From: Bacteroidales bacterium 6E
GTDB taxonomy: Bacteria > Bacteroidota > Bacteroidia > Bacteroidales > Prolixibacteraceae
Direction of reading: 5' to 3'
Assembly (NCBI GenBank): GCA_001270045.2
Contig: DF970690.1
Location: 62,001-126,000 of the forward strand
DNA: 64,000 bases
Position 1 is the stretch's first letter; each line of letters opens with the position of its first letter. A program made the position numbers and the translations under genes. The notes beneath the pieces are model-generated. The model searched no databases and was not told the DNA's origin. It saw only the letters and a list, made by a program, of their open reading frames with translations. Of this stretch, positions 53,257-61,761 are shown one piece after another.

Positions 53257-53823
53257 ATGTCAGTAAAAATGAGATTAGCGCGGCATGGCCGCAAAAGGTA
53301 TGCTTTCTACCACATTGTGGTAGCAAATAGCAGGGCGCCACGGGATGGCAGGTATATTGAAAGGATTGGCTCATACAATCCCAACACAAATCCTGCTACT
53401 ATAGATCTCGATTTTGACAAAGCCTTTGATTGGCTTGAAAAAGGCGCACAGCCCACCGACACCGTACGTGCGATTTTGTCGTACAAAGGCGTGCTCTACA
53501 AAAAACACCTCGCAGGTGGCGTCAAGAAAGGCGCAATGACTGAAGAGGAAGCTGAACGCAAGTTTGAAGCTTGGATGACAGAAAAGGAATCCAAAATTCA
53601 GGCAAAGAAGAATTCACTTTCAACCCAGGCAGACAAAACGCGCAAACAACAGCTGGAAGCTGAAGCAAAAGTTAACGAGGAACGTGCAGCTGCCATTGCA
53701 GCCAAAACGTCAGCCCTTGCCGCTGAAGCTGCTGCAGCAAGCGCTGCCGAAGAAGCCGAATCTGCTGAAGAAGCCGCTGAAGAAGCCGCTCCTGAAGCCA
53801 CTGAAGAAAACACCGAGGCTTAA
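53257..53823 (+). CDS. rpsP: 30S ribosomal protein S16 with extended C-terminal tail
   Basis: S16 stabilises the small-subunit 5' domain. Residues 1-85 are the normal domain ([57 protein letters not shown]). The remaining 100 residues are a Lys/Glu- then Ala/Glu-rich tail, helical in character. Such tails are common in Bacteroidota S16, whose family length elsewhere is about 80-100. It is followed by a terminator and then rimM. Confidence 0.97.
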   Translation: MSVKMRLARHGRKRYAFYHIVVANSRAPRDGRYIERIGSYNPNTNPATIDLDFDKAFDWLEKGAQPTDTVRAILSYKGVLYKKHLAGGVKKGAMTEEEAERKFEAWMTEKESKIQAKKNSLSTQADKTRKQQLEAEAKVNEERAAAIAAKTSALAAEAAAASAAEEAESAEEAAEEAAPEATEENTEA

Positions 53824-53851
53824 TGTTGAATTAGTTTTTCAACAAGATATG

Positions 53852-53880
53852 AAAGCCATCCTGCAAAGGATGGCTTTTTT
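53852..53880 (+). terminator. Terminator after rpsP
   Basis: AAAGCCATCC (53852-53861) pairs with GGATGGCTTT (53868-53877) and is followed by more T. It could leave some read-through to rimM. Confidence 0.88.
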
Positions 53881-53925
53881 ATTGCCCTTTTGTCATTACA
53901 TTTGTTACACTCAATATTGATTCAC

Positions 53926-54462
53926 ATGCAAACCTTATTAAAGGAAAATTGTCAAAAAATAGGATACTTCCAGAAACCTCACGGAGTATATGGAAGTCTG
54001 GTGTTGCAATTCAACGAGGGTCTGGAGGAATGGGTCGAAGAAACACCAATCTTCCTCGTAGATTCAGAAGGGATCCTTGTGCCCTGGTTTGTTATTGAGG
54101 ACGGTGTCAGGATTACTTCATCCAAAACCGCGTTAGTGGATCTGGAGTGGATTGAAGATGAACCTGCAGCCAAAAAGCTCTGCGGCAAGTCGGTATGGAT
54201 CGAAAAGATGGAAGGAGACGAGGAATTTCAGGAGGAAGAGGGCTCACAGTGGATTGGCTTTTCGGTATCGGACATAAAAGCCGGGTATCTGGGTATTGTA
54301 ACAGAAGTAAACGATTATGCCGGAAACGTCGTACTTTCCCTGGAAAGTCCTGAGACTTCCCTGTTGATCCCCTTTCATCCAAACCTTTTATTGAACATGG
54401 ATCCTGAAGAAAAAACCATGATCTTGTCCCTTCCAGATGGCTTTTCCGATATCGGAACTTAA
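53926..54462 (+). CDS. rimM: Ribosome maturation factor RimM
   Basis: Binds S19 and helps 30S head assembly. The 178-residue protein opens with KIGYFQKPHGVYGSLVLQF, the RimM N-domain (about residues 10-85), and has a PRC-barrel C-domain (about residues 95-175; GFSVSDIKAGYLGIVTEVNDYAGNVVLSL, LLIPFHPNLLLNMD). The ATG at 53926 gives the family N-terminus. It sits just after rpsP, the usual neighbour. trmD and rplS, often found after it, are absent here. Confidence 0.92.
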   Translation: MQTLLKENCQKIGYFQKPHGVYGSLVLQFNEGLEEWVEETPIFLVDSEGILVPWFVIEDGVRITSSKTALVDLEWIEDEPAAKKLCGKSVWIEKMEGDEEFQEEEGSQWIGFSVSDIKAGYLGIVTEVNDYAGNVVLSLESPETSLLIPFHPNLLLNMDPEEKTMILSLPDGFSDIGT

Positions 54463-54669
54463 AATCCTGGTTTTACCATCAAATGGCTTTCATCCCAACA
54501 GGAATAATAACCCTTTGAAAAGATAAAACAGATAAACCCTGTGGCTTTCCGTCATTTTCTTGATGAAAATGTTTAAAAATTTAAGAGTTGGTGCAACTTT
54601 GGCAGACATGTTGCGTCATAAACAGAAATTCATGGTCTATGAATTATACAATCTTTAAAAATAGTTGAT

Positions 54670-55383
54670 ATGAAAACAAAATCATTGTTCACATTCTTTA
54701 TTGCTTCTTTCATGCTGCTGGCCGCACATAACAGCTATGCACAAAGTGAAATTCGTAATGTCCCGGTTTTTTCCGAAATCAGCCTTAGGGTTTCAGGCAC
54801 CCTGCACCTCAAGCAAGGTGACACACAAAAAGTGGAAATAGAAGCTTCCCAATCCACATTGGATGAATTGATTACCGAGGTTTCAGGCCGCACACTCGTA
54901 ATCAGGTTTCGGACATCCAACCTGTTTTCAAGAAATTTCAGGCCCGGGAAAGTCGACATTTATGTTACCGTTCCTGAAGTTAATGCCCTTGGTATTTCGG
55001 GCTCGGGTGATATCATCGCGCAAACGCCGATTTCTTCAAGAATTATTGACCTGACCGTAAGTGGAAGTGGCAATATCAATATTGCTGACCTGAACTCAGA
55101 AAAGGTAAAAGCCAATATTTCAGGATCGGGTGATATCGTACTCGGCGGGGGCAAGATCGCACAGGAATTTGAGGGGACCATCTCCGGTTCGGGCAACATA
55201 AAAGCAGCCGGTTACGAGGCAAAACGTGTCGACATCAAAATCATGGGATCAGGCAATTGCAGCATTCACACCAACGGAGACCTGTACGCACGAATTGCGG
55301 GCTCAGGCAATGTGTATTATGGAGGCAATCCCAACCTTGACACCAGCATTGCCGGATCAGGGAAGGTGACAAACAGGAATTAG
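54670..55383 (+). CDS. DUF2807 (head-GIN) secreted protein
   Basis: 237 residues with a signal peptide (LFTFFIASFMLLAAHNSYAQ). The rest is a right-handed beta-helix-like DUF2807 domain built from repeats around GSGD/GSGN (LGISGSGDIIAQTP, LTVSGSGNINIADL, ISGSGDIVLGG, ISGSGNIKAAGY, IMGSGNCSIHT, IAGSGNVYYGG, IAGSGKVTNRN). Domains of this type are abundant in Bacteroidota and are called putative auto-transporter adhesins; function is not established. Confidence 0.9.
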   Translation: MKTKSLFTFFIASFMLLAAHNSYAQSEIRNVPVFSEISLRVSGTLHLKQGDTQKVEIEASQSTLDELITEVSGRTLVIRFRTSNLFSRNFRPGKVDIYVTVPEVNALGISGSGDIIAQTPISSRIIDLTVSGSGNINIADLNSEKVKANISGSGDIVLGGGKIAQEFEGTISGSGNIKAAGYEAKRVDIKIMGSGNCSIHTNGDLYARIAGSGNVYYGGNPNLDTSIAGSGKVTNRN

Positions 55384-55523
55384 GCATTGACATTCAAGGT
55401 AAAACCCATACAATCATATGTTTTGAAGGGATAAAATCCCTGAAAATTAGACGTATAAAAAACATAAAAATTGGAAATAACCATTAATTTTATAGGGTTA
55501 TTCATCTAATTAAAACATATGTT

Positions 55524-55928
55524 ATGAGCATGCTGAAAGAATTTAAGGAATTTGCCATGAAAGGCAATGTCGTTGACCTGGCTGTTGCCGTAGTCATCGG
55601 TGGGGCATTTGGCAAAATTGTCACCTCTTTCGTTAATGACGTGATTATGCCACCCATTGGTCTTCTTATGGGAGGTGTTGATTTTTCCGACTTAAAGGTT
55701 ATCCTGAAAAGTGCTACAGAAGAGGCTGAAGCGGTTACTTTAAATTATGGTGCATTTGTAAATACCATAATCGACTTTGTAATTGTGGCTTTTGCCATTT
55801 TTATGGTGATCAAGGGTCTTAACTCAATGAAGAAGAAAAAAGAGGCTGCCCCTCCACCACCTCCTCCCGGACCAACCAAGGAAGAAACCCTTCTTACGGA
55901 AATCAGGGACCTGCTGGCAAAAAAATAA
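55524..55928 (+). CDS. mscL: Large-conductance mechanosensitive channel MscL
   Basis: Releases solutes on sudden osmotic downshift. The 134-residue protein has the N-terminal amphipathic helix ([36 protein letters not shown], containing TM1 with the pore glycines), a short periplasmic loop, TM2 ([22 protein letters not shown]) and a cytoplasmic helix preceded by a run of prolines. A terminator follows. Confidence 0.97.
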   Translation: MSMLKEFKEFAMKGNVVDLAVAVVIGGAFGKIVTSFVNDVIMPPIGLLMGGVDFSDLKVILKSATEEAEAVTLNYGAFVNTIIDFVIVAFAIFMVIKGLNSMKKKKEAAPPPPPPGPTKEETLLTEIRDLLAKK

Positions 55929-55956
55929 GCACATTGATTTGCATCAGCATATAATG

Positions 55957-55988
55957 AAAAAATGGCTGCTTTCGGGCAGCCATTTTTT
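55957..55988 (+). terminator. Terminator after mscL
   Basis: AAAAAATGGCTGC (55957-55969) pairs with GCAGCCATTTTTT (55976-55988), loop TTTCGG. Strong on the plus strand. Confidence 0.92.
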
Positions 55989-55992
55989 ATAT

Positions 55993-56082
55993 AAAAAAAG
56001 GACGGATCAACATCCGCCCTTCTTACTAACTAAACTAACTAAACCAATAAAACTAATCAAACCTAAACCTATGAAACTAAAA
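55993..56082 (-). ncRNA. Candidate small RNA, copy 1
   Basis: On the minus strand a TATCTTTG promoter element (56096-56089) with TTG 18 bases upstream (56117-56115) would start an RNA near 56082. The RNA would be about 90 nt, rich in U and G (repeats of GTTTAGTTA type), and would end in the hairpin GGGCGGAT-GTTG-ATCCGTCC (56019-56000) followed by seven T (to 55993). There is no ORF of substance. Copy 2 is identical but for one base. Whether it is transcribed is not shown by sequence alone. Confidence 0.5.
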
Positions 56083-56097
56083 CCGTGGCAAAGATAA
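55993..56097. repeat. 105-bp direct repeat, copy 1
   Basis: The sequence from the A-run at 55993 to 56097 recurs at 56243-56347, an offset of exactly 250 bp, with one difference (G at 56087, A at 56337). It spans terminator, body and -7 box of the candidate small RNA. Confidence 0.95.
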
Positions 56098-56117
56098 TGA
56101 CTTATTAAATTTTTCAA
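56089..56117 (-). promoter_or_regulatory. Promoter of small RNA copy 1
   Basis: TATCTTTG (56096-56089) is an exact TAnnTTTG with TTG at 56117-56115, spacer 18 bases. Confidence 0.55.
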
Positions 56118-56190
56118 TAAGCCCGAAAGCACAAAAGTATGCTTTATAACATTTTTTAAGATTTACGTAACATTTAAGTTTTGAACTAAA

Positions 56191-56210
56191 AATTCCGCCT
56201 AAGCGGAATT
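56191..56210 (-). terminator. Minus-strand terminator-like hairpin between the repeats
   Basis: AATTCCGC (56191-56198) pairs with GCGGAATT (56203-56210), loop CTAA; on the minus strand it ends in TTTTTAG. It may be a second terminator for RNA copy 2 read-through. Confidence 0.6.
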
Positions 56211-56242
56211 GAATTATTAATAATTTTCAAAAGTAAGGACAA

Positions 56243-56332
56243 AAAAAAAGGACGGATCAACATCCGCCCTTCTTACTAACTAAACTAACTAAACCAATAA
56301 AACTAATCAAACCTAAACCTATGAAACTAAAA
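56243..56332 (-). ncRNA. Candidate small RNA, copy 2
   Basis: Same layout as copy 1: TATCTTTG at 56346-56339, a body of about 90 nt, and the terminator hairpin at 56269-56250 with a T-run to about 56241. The -33 position is weaker (GTG instead of TTG at spacing 18). It lies 3' of thrC and is read in the same direction as thrC. Confidence 0.5.
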
Positions 56333-56347
56333 CCGTAGCAAAGATAA
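56243..56347. repeat. 105-bp direct repeat, copy 2
   Basis: Second copy of the repeat at 55993-56097. The flanks after each copy (to about +100 bp) are recognisably related too (both contain AACAT, a T/A-rich stretch and TAACATTT at matching offsets) but have drifted much more than the core. Confidence 0.95.
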
Positions 56348-56532
56348 GGTTATTGTACTTATAACACCAGGAAGCCACCCGGAAAACATGTTCTAAAACA
56401 TCTTTCTTAAAATTCAGATAACATTTGAATCTTAGAATCAATCCTTCAAGAAAAAATCAGTGAAAACCTTAGCCATTTAGGTTAATTTTTAATCCTTCAG
56501 ACAATAACCGTCCCGTGGCAAACAGGCAAAAA
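56348..56532. other. Remainder of the 604-bp gene-free region between mscL and thrC
   Basis: Apart from the duplicated unit, this part is AT-rich diverged flank. I see no gene and no canonical terminator for thrC before its 3' end at 56533. Confidence 0.5.
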
Positions 56533-57852
56533 TCAGGAATTATTCAATTCATTAACCAACCATTGTCGAAACTCCCAGAAATCAGATGACAAGCCCACCA
56601 CCTCCCGTTTGCCTTTAAGATATTTTGCCAATGTATCGGGCATGGGCACATTACCAGGTCCAATGATTCTTTCCATCGTATCGGTGAATTTTGCCGGATG
56701 GGCAGTTTCAAGGAATATGCCTGTCTGGTTCTCGTCAAGATATTCTTCAAGGGCGGCATAACCACATGCACCATGGGGATCCAAAAGATATCCGGTATCC
56801 CTGAAAACTTTTTTGATCATTTCAGTGATCTCATCATCCGAATAACGAAATCCTTTCATAACGGATGATATTTTCACATGCGAATCCCCAAATAAATCCA
56901 GTATTCGGGCGAAATTACTGGGTGTTCCCACATCCATGGCATTGGCCAGCGTTTCGACAGAAGGCCTTGGATGGTATTCACCTGTCTGGAGATATTCATA
57001 TACAACATCATTTTCGTTGTTTGCCGCCAGAAAACGTGACACAGGCAATCCCATTTCCATTGCGAAAAGACCGGCTGTAAGATTCCCGAAATTGCCACTT
57101 GGAACCGCAAAAACCAGTTCCTTATCCTTCATTTCACCTCTTTCCTTTAATCGGGCATAGGCATTGAAATAATAAAAAGACTGGGGAAGAAAACGTGCAA
57201 CATTAATTGAATTCGCTGAAGTCAGAAGAAATTTTTTATTAAGATCGTGGTCTAGGAATGCACTTTTCACGAGGCGCTGGCAATCGTCGAATGTTCCGTC
57301 GACCTCAATGGCGGTAATGTTCTGCCCCAAGGTTGTAAACTGTTTTTCCTGGATTTCACTCACCTTTCCACGGGGATAAAGGACAAATACATTAATTCCC
57401 TCCACTCCTAAAAATCCATTGGCAACTGCACTTCCGGTATCGCCCGAAGTTGCCACCAGGACATTTACCACTGATTTATTGTCTTTCAGAAAATAACGGA
57501 GCATCCTGGCCATAAAACGGGCTCCGACATCCTTGAATGCGAGTGTGGGACCATGAAAAAGTTCGAGTGACCAAATGTTATCCTTTACAGGCACGACCGG
57601 GCAATCGAAGGACAAGGTTTCATTGACGATTTGATGGAGGTGCTGCCGGTCAATGTCATCACCAAAAAATCGCAACGCAACGGCAAAAGCGATTTCCTGA
57701 AATGAAAAATGTTGAATGCCCTCAAAAAATCCTTCACCCAAAGGCTGCACCGACATTGGCATAAACAAACCATTGTCGGCAGCCAATCCCTTGATCACGG
57801 CAGTCCTGAGACTTACCGGTGGCACCTGCCTGTTCGTACTGTAGTACTTCAT
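56533..57852 (-). CDS. thrC: Threonine synthase
   Basis: PLP enzyme converting O-phosphohomoserine to threonine. The 439-residue protein has MKYYSTNRQVPPVSLRTAVIKGLAADNGLFMP at the N-terminus, the cofactor lysine in LFHGPTLAFKDVGARFMAR (about residue 108), ATSGDTGSAVANG and AVPSGNFGNLTAGLFA. The start is 4 bp after the stop of the upstream phosphoglycerate-mutase-like gene. Last gene of the threonine operon. Confidence 0.97.
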   Translation of the reverse strand: MKYYSTNRQVPPVSLRTAVIKGLAADNGLFMPMSVQPLGEGFFEGIQHFSFQEIAFAVALRFFGDDIDRQHLHQIVNETLSFDCPVVPVKDNIWSLELFHGPTLAFKDVGARFMARMLRYFLKDNKSVVNVLVATSGDTGSAVANGFLGVEGINVFVLYPRGKVSEIQEKQFTTLGQNITAIEVDGTFDDCQRLVKSAFLDHDLNKKFLLTSANSINVARFLPQSFYYFNAYARLKERGEMKDKELVFAVPSGNFGNLTAGLFAMEMGLPVSRFLAANNENDVVYEYLQTGEYHPRPSVETLANAMDVGTPSNFARILDLFGDSHVKISSVMKGFRYSDDEITEMIKKVFRDTGYLLDPHGACGYAALEEYLDENQTGIFLETAHPAKFTDTMERIIGPGNVPMPDTLAKYLKGKREVVGLSSDFWEFRQWLVNELNNS

Positions 57853-57856
57853 ATTA

Positions 57857-59065
57857 CTAGTCTTTTAAAAACATCTCCATAAATTGCGGCCCGCGCAACA
57901 TTCCATATCCGCCAGCCCTGGGGGCAAACTCGTCATATACATCAACCTGGTCGGGTGCCATTCCCGGCTTGTAAATGATAAAAGGTACCGGATCGTTAGT
58001 ATGAGTCCTGATGGCACAGGGCGTAGGATGGTCGGGCAACACCGCCAAAGCCACGGGTTCATCCATTACCGATGTTTCTTCCATGATGGTCTTCACCACC
58101 CTTTTGTCAAGATATTCGATGGTTTTTACTTTCAATTCAGCATCCCCTTCATGGCCAGCCTCATCGCTTGCCTCAATATGCAGGTATACCAGGTCGTGGT
58201 CATGCAGGGCGTCAATGGCTGCCCGGGCTTTTCCTTCGTAATTGGTATCATAAAGTCCGGTGGCCCCTTCAACCAAAATCACATCCATACCAGCCAAAAC
58301 CCCGATTCCCTGAATCAGGTCAACTGCCGATATTACAGCCGATCGTTCAATACCACACATTTCCCTGAATGTTGGCATCTTAGGCTTGTTCCCCGGAGAC
58401 CAGGGCCAAATGCAGGTCGCCGGATCCTTGCCCTCAGCAATTCTTTTAATATTGACAGGATGGTCCATCAGAAGAAAAAAGGATCGCATGACCAGGTAAT
58501 TGATCAACCGCGCCGATTTTTCAGCCTCTGTCGTTTCGGGTTTTACCATGACCTCTTTGTAAGGGGTACCCATCACGTCATGGGGCGGGGTACAATTTAT
58601 TTCTTTATTTCCGCCCTTAATGACCAATAAGTTTCGATAAGAGACTCCCGGATAAAACCGGATCATCTCGTTCCCAAGTTTCTTATTGAGAAAAGTCATC
58701 AGTTCAGCCGCCTCCTCCGAGGAAATATGTCCGGCGGAATGGTTCTTGATGGTATTATTTTCAACGCAAATCAGGTTACATCGGAGCGCCAGATCACCCT
58801 CATTCAATTCAACGCCCATGCTGGCGGCTTCAAGTACACCCCGTCCCTCAAAAACCTCAGGCACATTGTATCCCATCACAGCAAGGTTGGCAATTTCACT
58901 CCCCGGATGCATTCCCGGGGGAATGGTATCGAGCATACCGGTTTTTCCCATTCGGGCCAATTTGTCAATATGGGGTGTATTTGCGGCCTGTAATGGAGTT
59001 TTGCCTCCCAGTTTCTCCAATGGCTCATCAGCCATTCCGTCTCCCAAAATGATGATGTATTTCAT
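57857..59065 (-). CDS. Phosphoglycerate-mutase-like protein, probable homoserine kinase
   Basis: 402 residues of the archaeal-type cofactor-independent phosphoglycerate mutase (alkaline-phosphatase superfamily) family: MKYIIILGDGMADEPLEKLGGKTPLQAANTPHID at the start, metal-site residues in GDGMAD, EASDEAGHEGD and LPDHPTPCAIRTHTNDPVPF. In Bacteroidota a member sits between thrA and thrC where a GHMP homoserine kinase (thrB) is expected; databases list it as a predicted functional analogue of homoserine kinase. No thrB is in this operon, so this gene most likely supplies that step. A housekeeping glycolytic role is the alternative. Confidence 0.82.
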   Translation of the reverse strand: MKYIIILGDGMADEPLEKLGGKTPLQAANTPHIDKLARMGKTGMLDTIPPGMHPGSEIANLAVMGYNVPEVFEGRGVLEAASMGVELNEGDLALRCNLICVENNTIKNHSAGHISSEEAAELMTFLNKKLGNEMIRFYPGVSYRNLLVIKGGNKEINCTPPHDVMGTPYKEVMVKPETTEAEKSARLINYLVMRSFFLLMDHPVNIKRIAEGKDPATCIWPWSPGNKPKMPTFREMCGIERSAVISAVDLIQGIGVLAGMDVILVEGATGLYDTNYEGKARAAIDALHDHDLVYLHIEASDEAGHEGDAELKVKTIEYLDKRVVKTIMEETSVMDEPVALAVLPDHPTPCAIRTHTNDPVPFIIYKPGMAPDQVDVYDEFAPRAGGYGMLRGPQFMEMFLKD

Positions 59066-59101
59066 ATGGCTCTCGTTCTTAATGATATTAGAGGTTTCAA
59101 A

Positions 59102-61522
59102 TCAGATATTTGACACCTTGATGATATCCGCAAATACCCCTGCGGCAGTGACATCTGCTCCGGCGCCATAACCCTTGATTAGCATGGGAAATTCGTTATA
59201 TCTTTCCGTACGGTATATGATCAGGTTATTGCTGCCCTCCAGGTCATAAAATGGATGTTGTTGTCCGATCTCCAGCAGCCCAACCTCGGCATGTCCCTCC
59301 TCGAAACTGGCGACAAACCGCCACTTCATACCTTTGCCTGACAGCTCTTTGCGTCTGGATTCAAAACTTTGGTCCAGCTCAGGTAACTTCGCCCAGAAAT
59401 CGTCAGTTGAACCCTCAAAATAGTGTTCCGGAATAAATGAATTAATCCGAACATCATCTTTATCGATTCGGTATCCTGATTCACGGGCAAGGATGAGGAG
59501 CTTACGCACTACGTCTACCCCGCTCAGGTCAATTCGGGGATCAGGTTCAGAATAACCTGCATCTTTCGCCATCCTGACAGCCTTACTGAAAGGAATCTTA
59601 TCAGACAAGGTATTGAAAATGAAATTCAGGGTACCGGAAAGAACCGCTTCGATCCGCAATACCTTATCGCCCGAATTTACAAGGTCATTTAAGGTATTTA
59701 TGATTGGCAAACCTGCGCCCACATTGGTTTCAAACAAGAACTTCACCCCTTTTTGCTTGGCGGTTTTCTTGAGAAGCGCATAATTTTCATATTCCGAACT
59801 TGCCGCAATTTTATTGGCGGTAACCACCGACACGTTGGCATCAAGAATCCGGTGATACTGCCTGGCTATTTCCCCGGATGCCGTACAGTCGACGAATACG
59901 CTGTTATACATATTCATCGAAATCATCTCGGATATGAATTCGCTAACTTTCGACATTTTTTCAGATTCTGACAAAAGATTCTTAAAGTTGGCTACATCAA
60001 TACCATCGCGGTCAAAAACCATCTTTCGGGAATTTGCGATACCTGTAATTTTCAGGTTTAGATGATTTTCGTTGAGCAACCGCTCATGTTGGCGGGCTAT
60101 CTGGGCCAAAAGATGGCTGCCCACAAGCCCGACGCCGATCAGGAAGATATTTAACTCAACATTCTCGGAAAGGAAGAATGATTCATGCACCACATTGAGT
60201 GTCTTGCGCAGATCCTCGTTTCGGACCACCCATGAAATATTATATTCGGATGCCCCTTGTGCGATGGCACTGACGTTGATCCCGTTGCGACCAATGGTGG
60301 TAAATAACTTCCCGGCTATACCGGTACTGTGTTTCATATTTTCACCAACAATAGCGACAATCGAAAGATTGTTCTCAACCACAACCTTATTGATTTGATC
60401 AGAGGCGATTTCATGGGCAAATTCCTTTCTGATCGCCTCTTCGGCAACCTCTGCCGAATGCTCCTCAATGGCGATGCTGATGGTGTTTTCGGAGGAGGCC
60501 TGGGAGATCAGGATTACATTGATTTTTTCCTTGGCAAGGGCAGTAAAAAGCCGCATTGAAATACCTGCGACGCCAACCATCCCTATTCCCTGAACCGTCA
60601 ACAACGCAATCCTTGATATGGATGAAATACCCTTGATGGGTCTTTCCCTTCCATTGGCTACAGATTGTGTAATCAAGGTACCGTCAGCCTCAGGCCTTAA
60701 GGTATTTTTTATATGAACAGGTATTCCTTTTTTGTATACCGGCAAAATTGTCGGTGGATATATGACTTTGGCTCCGAAATTCGAAAGTTCCATTGCCTCT
60801 GTATAGGAAAGGACAGGGATGGTATATGCCTTCCGGATCACCTTTGGGTCGGCAGTCATGAAGCCATCAACATCGGTCCATATTTCCAAAGAATCAACAT
60901 CAAGGGCTGCAGCAATTATCGCTGCGGTATAATCCGATCCACCTCTTCCGAGGGTTGTATATTCACCAGCTTTGTTTTTGGCCACAAACCCAGGTACTAT
61001 GGCTACACCATGAAATTGTTCAAAGCAGCTTTTGATCTGGGCATTCGTTTTGGCAAAATCAACTGTTGCCTTTCCGAATTGACTGTCGGTCAATATAAAA
61101 CCTGAGGCATCTTTTAGTTCACATCCAAAATAACGGGAAATGATCAATGAGGATAAACGTTCACCCATTCCCAACAGACGATCCATTGTTTTTGGCGTCA
61201 ACTCATTCACCAGTGTCACACCCATCATTACCTGTTCCAACTCTTGCAACAAAGGACCTATCTCTTCCATGACTCCGGAAGGCCTTTCAAAAAGTTCAGT
61301 GACTACATCAAAGTGGCGTTCCCGGATTGCCTCCAACTCATCCTGGTAGAAATCTGAGCCCAAGGCAGCCATTTTAGCCGCATTGACTATTTTGTCAGTT
61401 ATCCCACCCAATGCAGAAACAACCACAACCACATCCGTGGATTGACCGGAAACAATTTCTTGTACTTTTTTGATATTGACGGCACTGCCAACCGAAGTTC
61501 CACCGAACTTTAAGACTTTCAT
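59102..61522 (-). CDS. thrA: Bifunctional aspartokinase / homoserine dehydrogenase
   Basis: Catalyses the first and third steps from aspartate to homoserine. The 806 residues have an aspartokinase domain (MKVLKFGGTSVGS, about residues 1-290, with TTLGRGGSDYTAAII and IWTDVDGFMTADP), two ACT domains (about 310-455), and a homoserine dehydrogenase domain (about 465-806; IFLIGVGLVGSHLLAQIA NAD(P)-binding, TANKIAASSEY, EPDPRIDLSGVDVVRKLLIL). Length is typical of ThrA/MetL. It leads the threonine operon and is followed 36 bp later by the putative homoserine kinase. Confidence 0.97.
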   Translation of the reverse strand: MKVLKFGGTSVGSAVNIKKVQEIVSGQSTDVVVVVSALGGITDKIVNAAKMAALGSDFYQDELEAIRERHFDVVTELFERPSGVMEEIGPLLQELEQVMMGVTLVNELTPKTMDRLLGMGERLSSLIISRYFGCELKDASGFILTDSQFGKATVDFAKTNAQIKSCFEQFHGVAIVPGFVAKNKAGEYTTLGRGGSDYTAAIIAAALDVDSLEIWTDVDGFMTADPKVIRKAYTIPVLSYTEAMELSNFGAKVIYPPTILPVYKKGIPVHIKNTLRPEADGTLITQSVANGRERPIKGISSISRIALLTVQGIGMVGVAGISMRLFTALAKEKINVILISQASSENTISIAIEEHSAEVAEEAIRKEFAHEIASDQINKVVVENNLSIVAIVGENMKHSTGIAGKLFTTIGRNGINVSAIAQGASEYNISWVVRNEDLRKTLNVVHESFFLSENVELNIFLIGVGLVGSHLLAQIARQHERLLNENHLNLKITGIANSRKMVFDRDGIDVANFKNLLSESEKMSKVSEFISEMISMNMYNSVFVDCTASGEIARQYHRILDANVSVVTANKIAASSEYENYALLKKTAKQKGVKFLFETNVGAGLPIINTLNDLVNSGDKVLRIEAVLSGTLNFIFNTLSDKIPFSKAVRMAKDAGYSEPDPRIDLSGVDVVRKLLILARESGYRIDKDDVRINSFIPEHYFEGSTDDFWAKLPELDQSFESRRKELSGKGMKWRFVASFEEGHAEVGLLEIGQQHPFYDLEGSNNLIIYRTERYNEFPMLIKGYGAGADVTAAGVFADIIKVSNI

Positions 61523-61571
61523 ATTTGGAGTATTTTTAGAATTCTTTGACGACCCATCATAAGGCGCATCA

Positions 61572-61605
61572 CAAAAATAGGATTGTAGACTGATTATTGT
61601 ACAAA
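61572..61605 (-). promoter_or_regulatory. Promoter of the threonine operon
   Basis: TATTTTTG (61579-61572) on the minus strand is an exact TAnnTTTG with TTTG-like sequence (61605-61602) 22 bases upstream. The leader before thrA would be about 45 bases, too short for an attenuator, and none is seen. Confidence 0.5.
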
Positions 61606-61698
61606 ATGAATATAAATAACACCCAAGATTAACACTAGGTTCTTTGAAATTCAGGATTTGTATCCTTTTGACTCATTGCGCCATATGACAAATACCAT

Positions 61699-61739
61699 AA
61701 AAAACACCGGACAGGCAATTCATTCTGCCATATCCGGTG
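61699..61739 (-). terminator. Terminator after recA
   Basis: CACCGGA/TCCGGTG (61705-61711 with 61733-61739) with an inner GGCA/TGCC pair, and a run of T on the minus strand (complement of 61699-61704). It lies about 22 bp after the recA stop. Confidence 0.92.
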
Positions 61740-61761
61740 CTACAAGACATCGTGAGAAATT

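Noticed and set aside
57884-58630. 248-codon plus-strand ORF opposite the putative homoserine kinase
   Set aside because: It lies wholly inside a well-supported gene on the other strand and has no recognisable domain.
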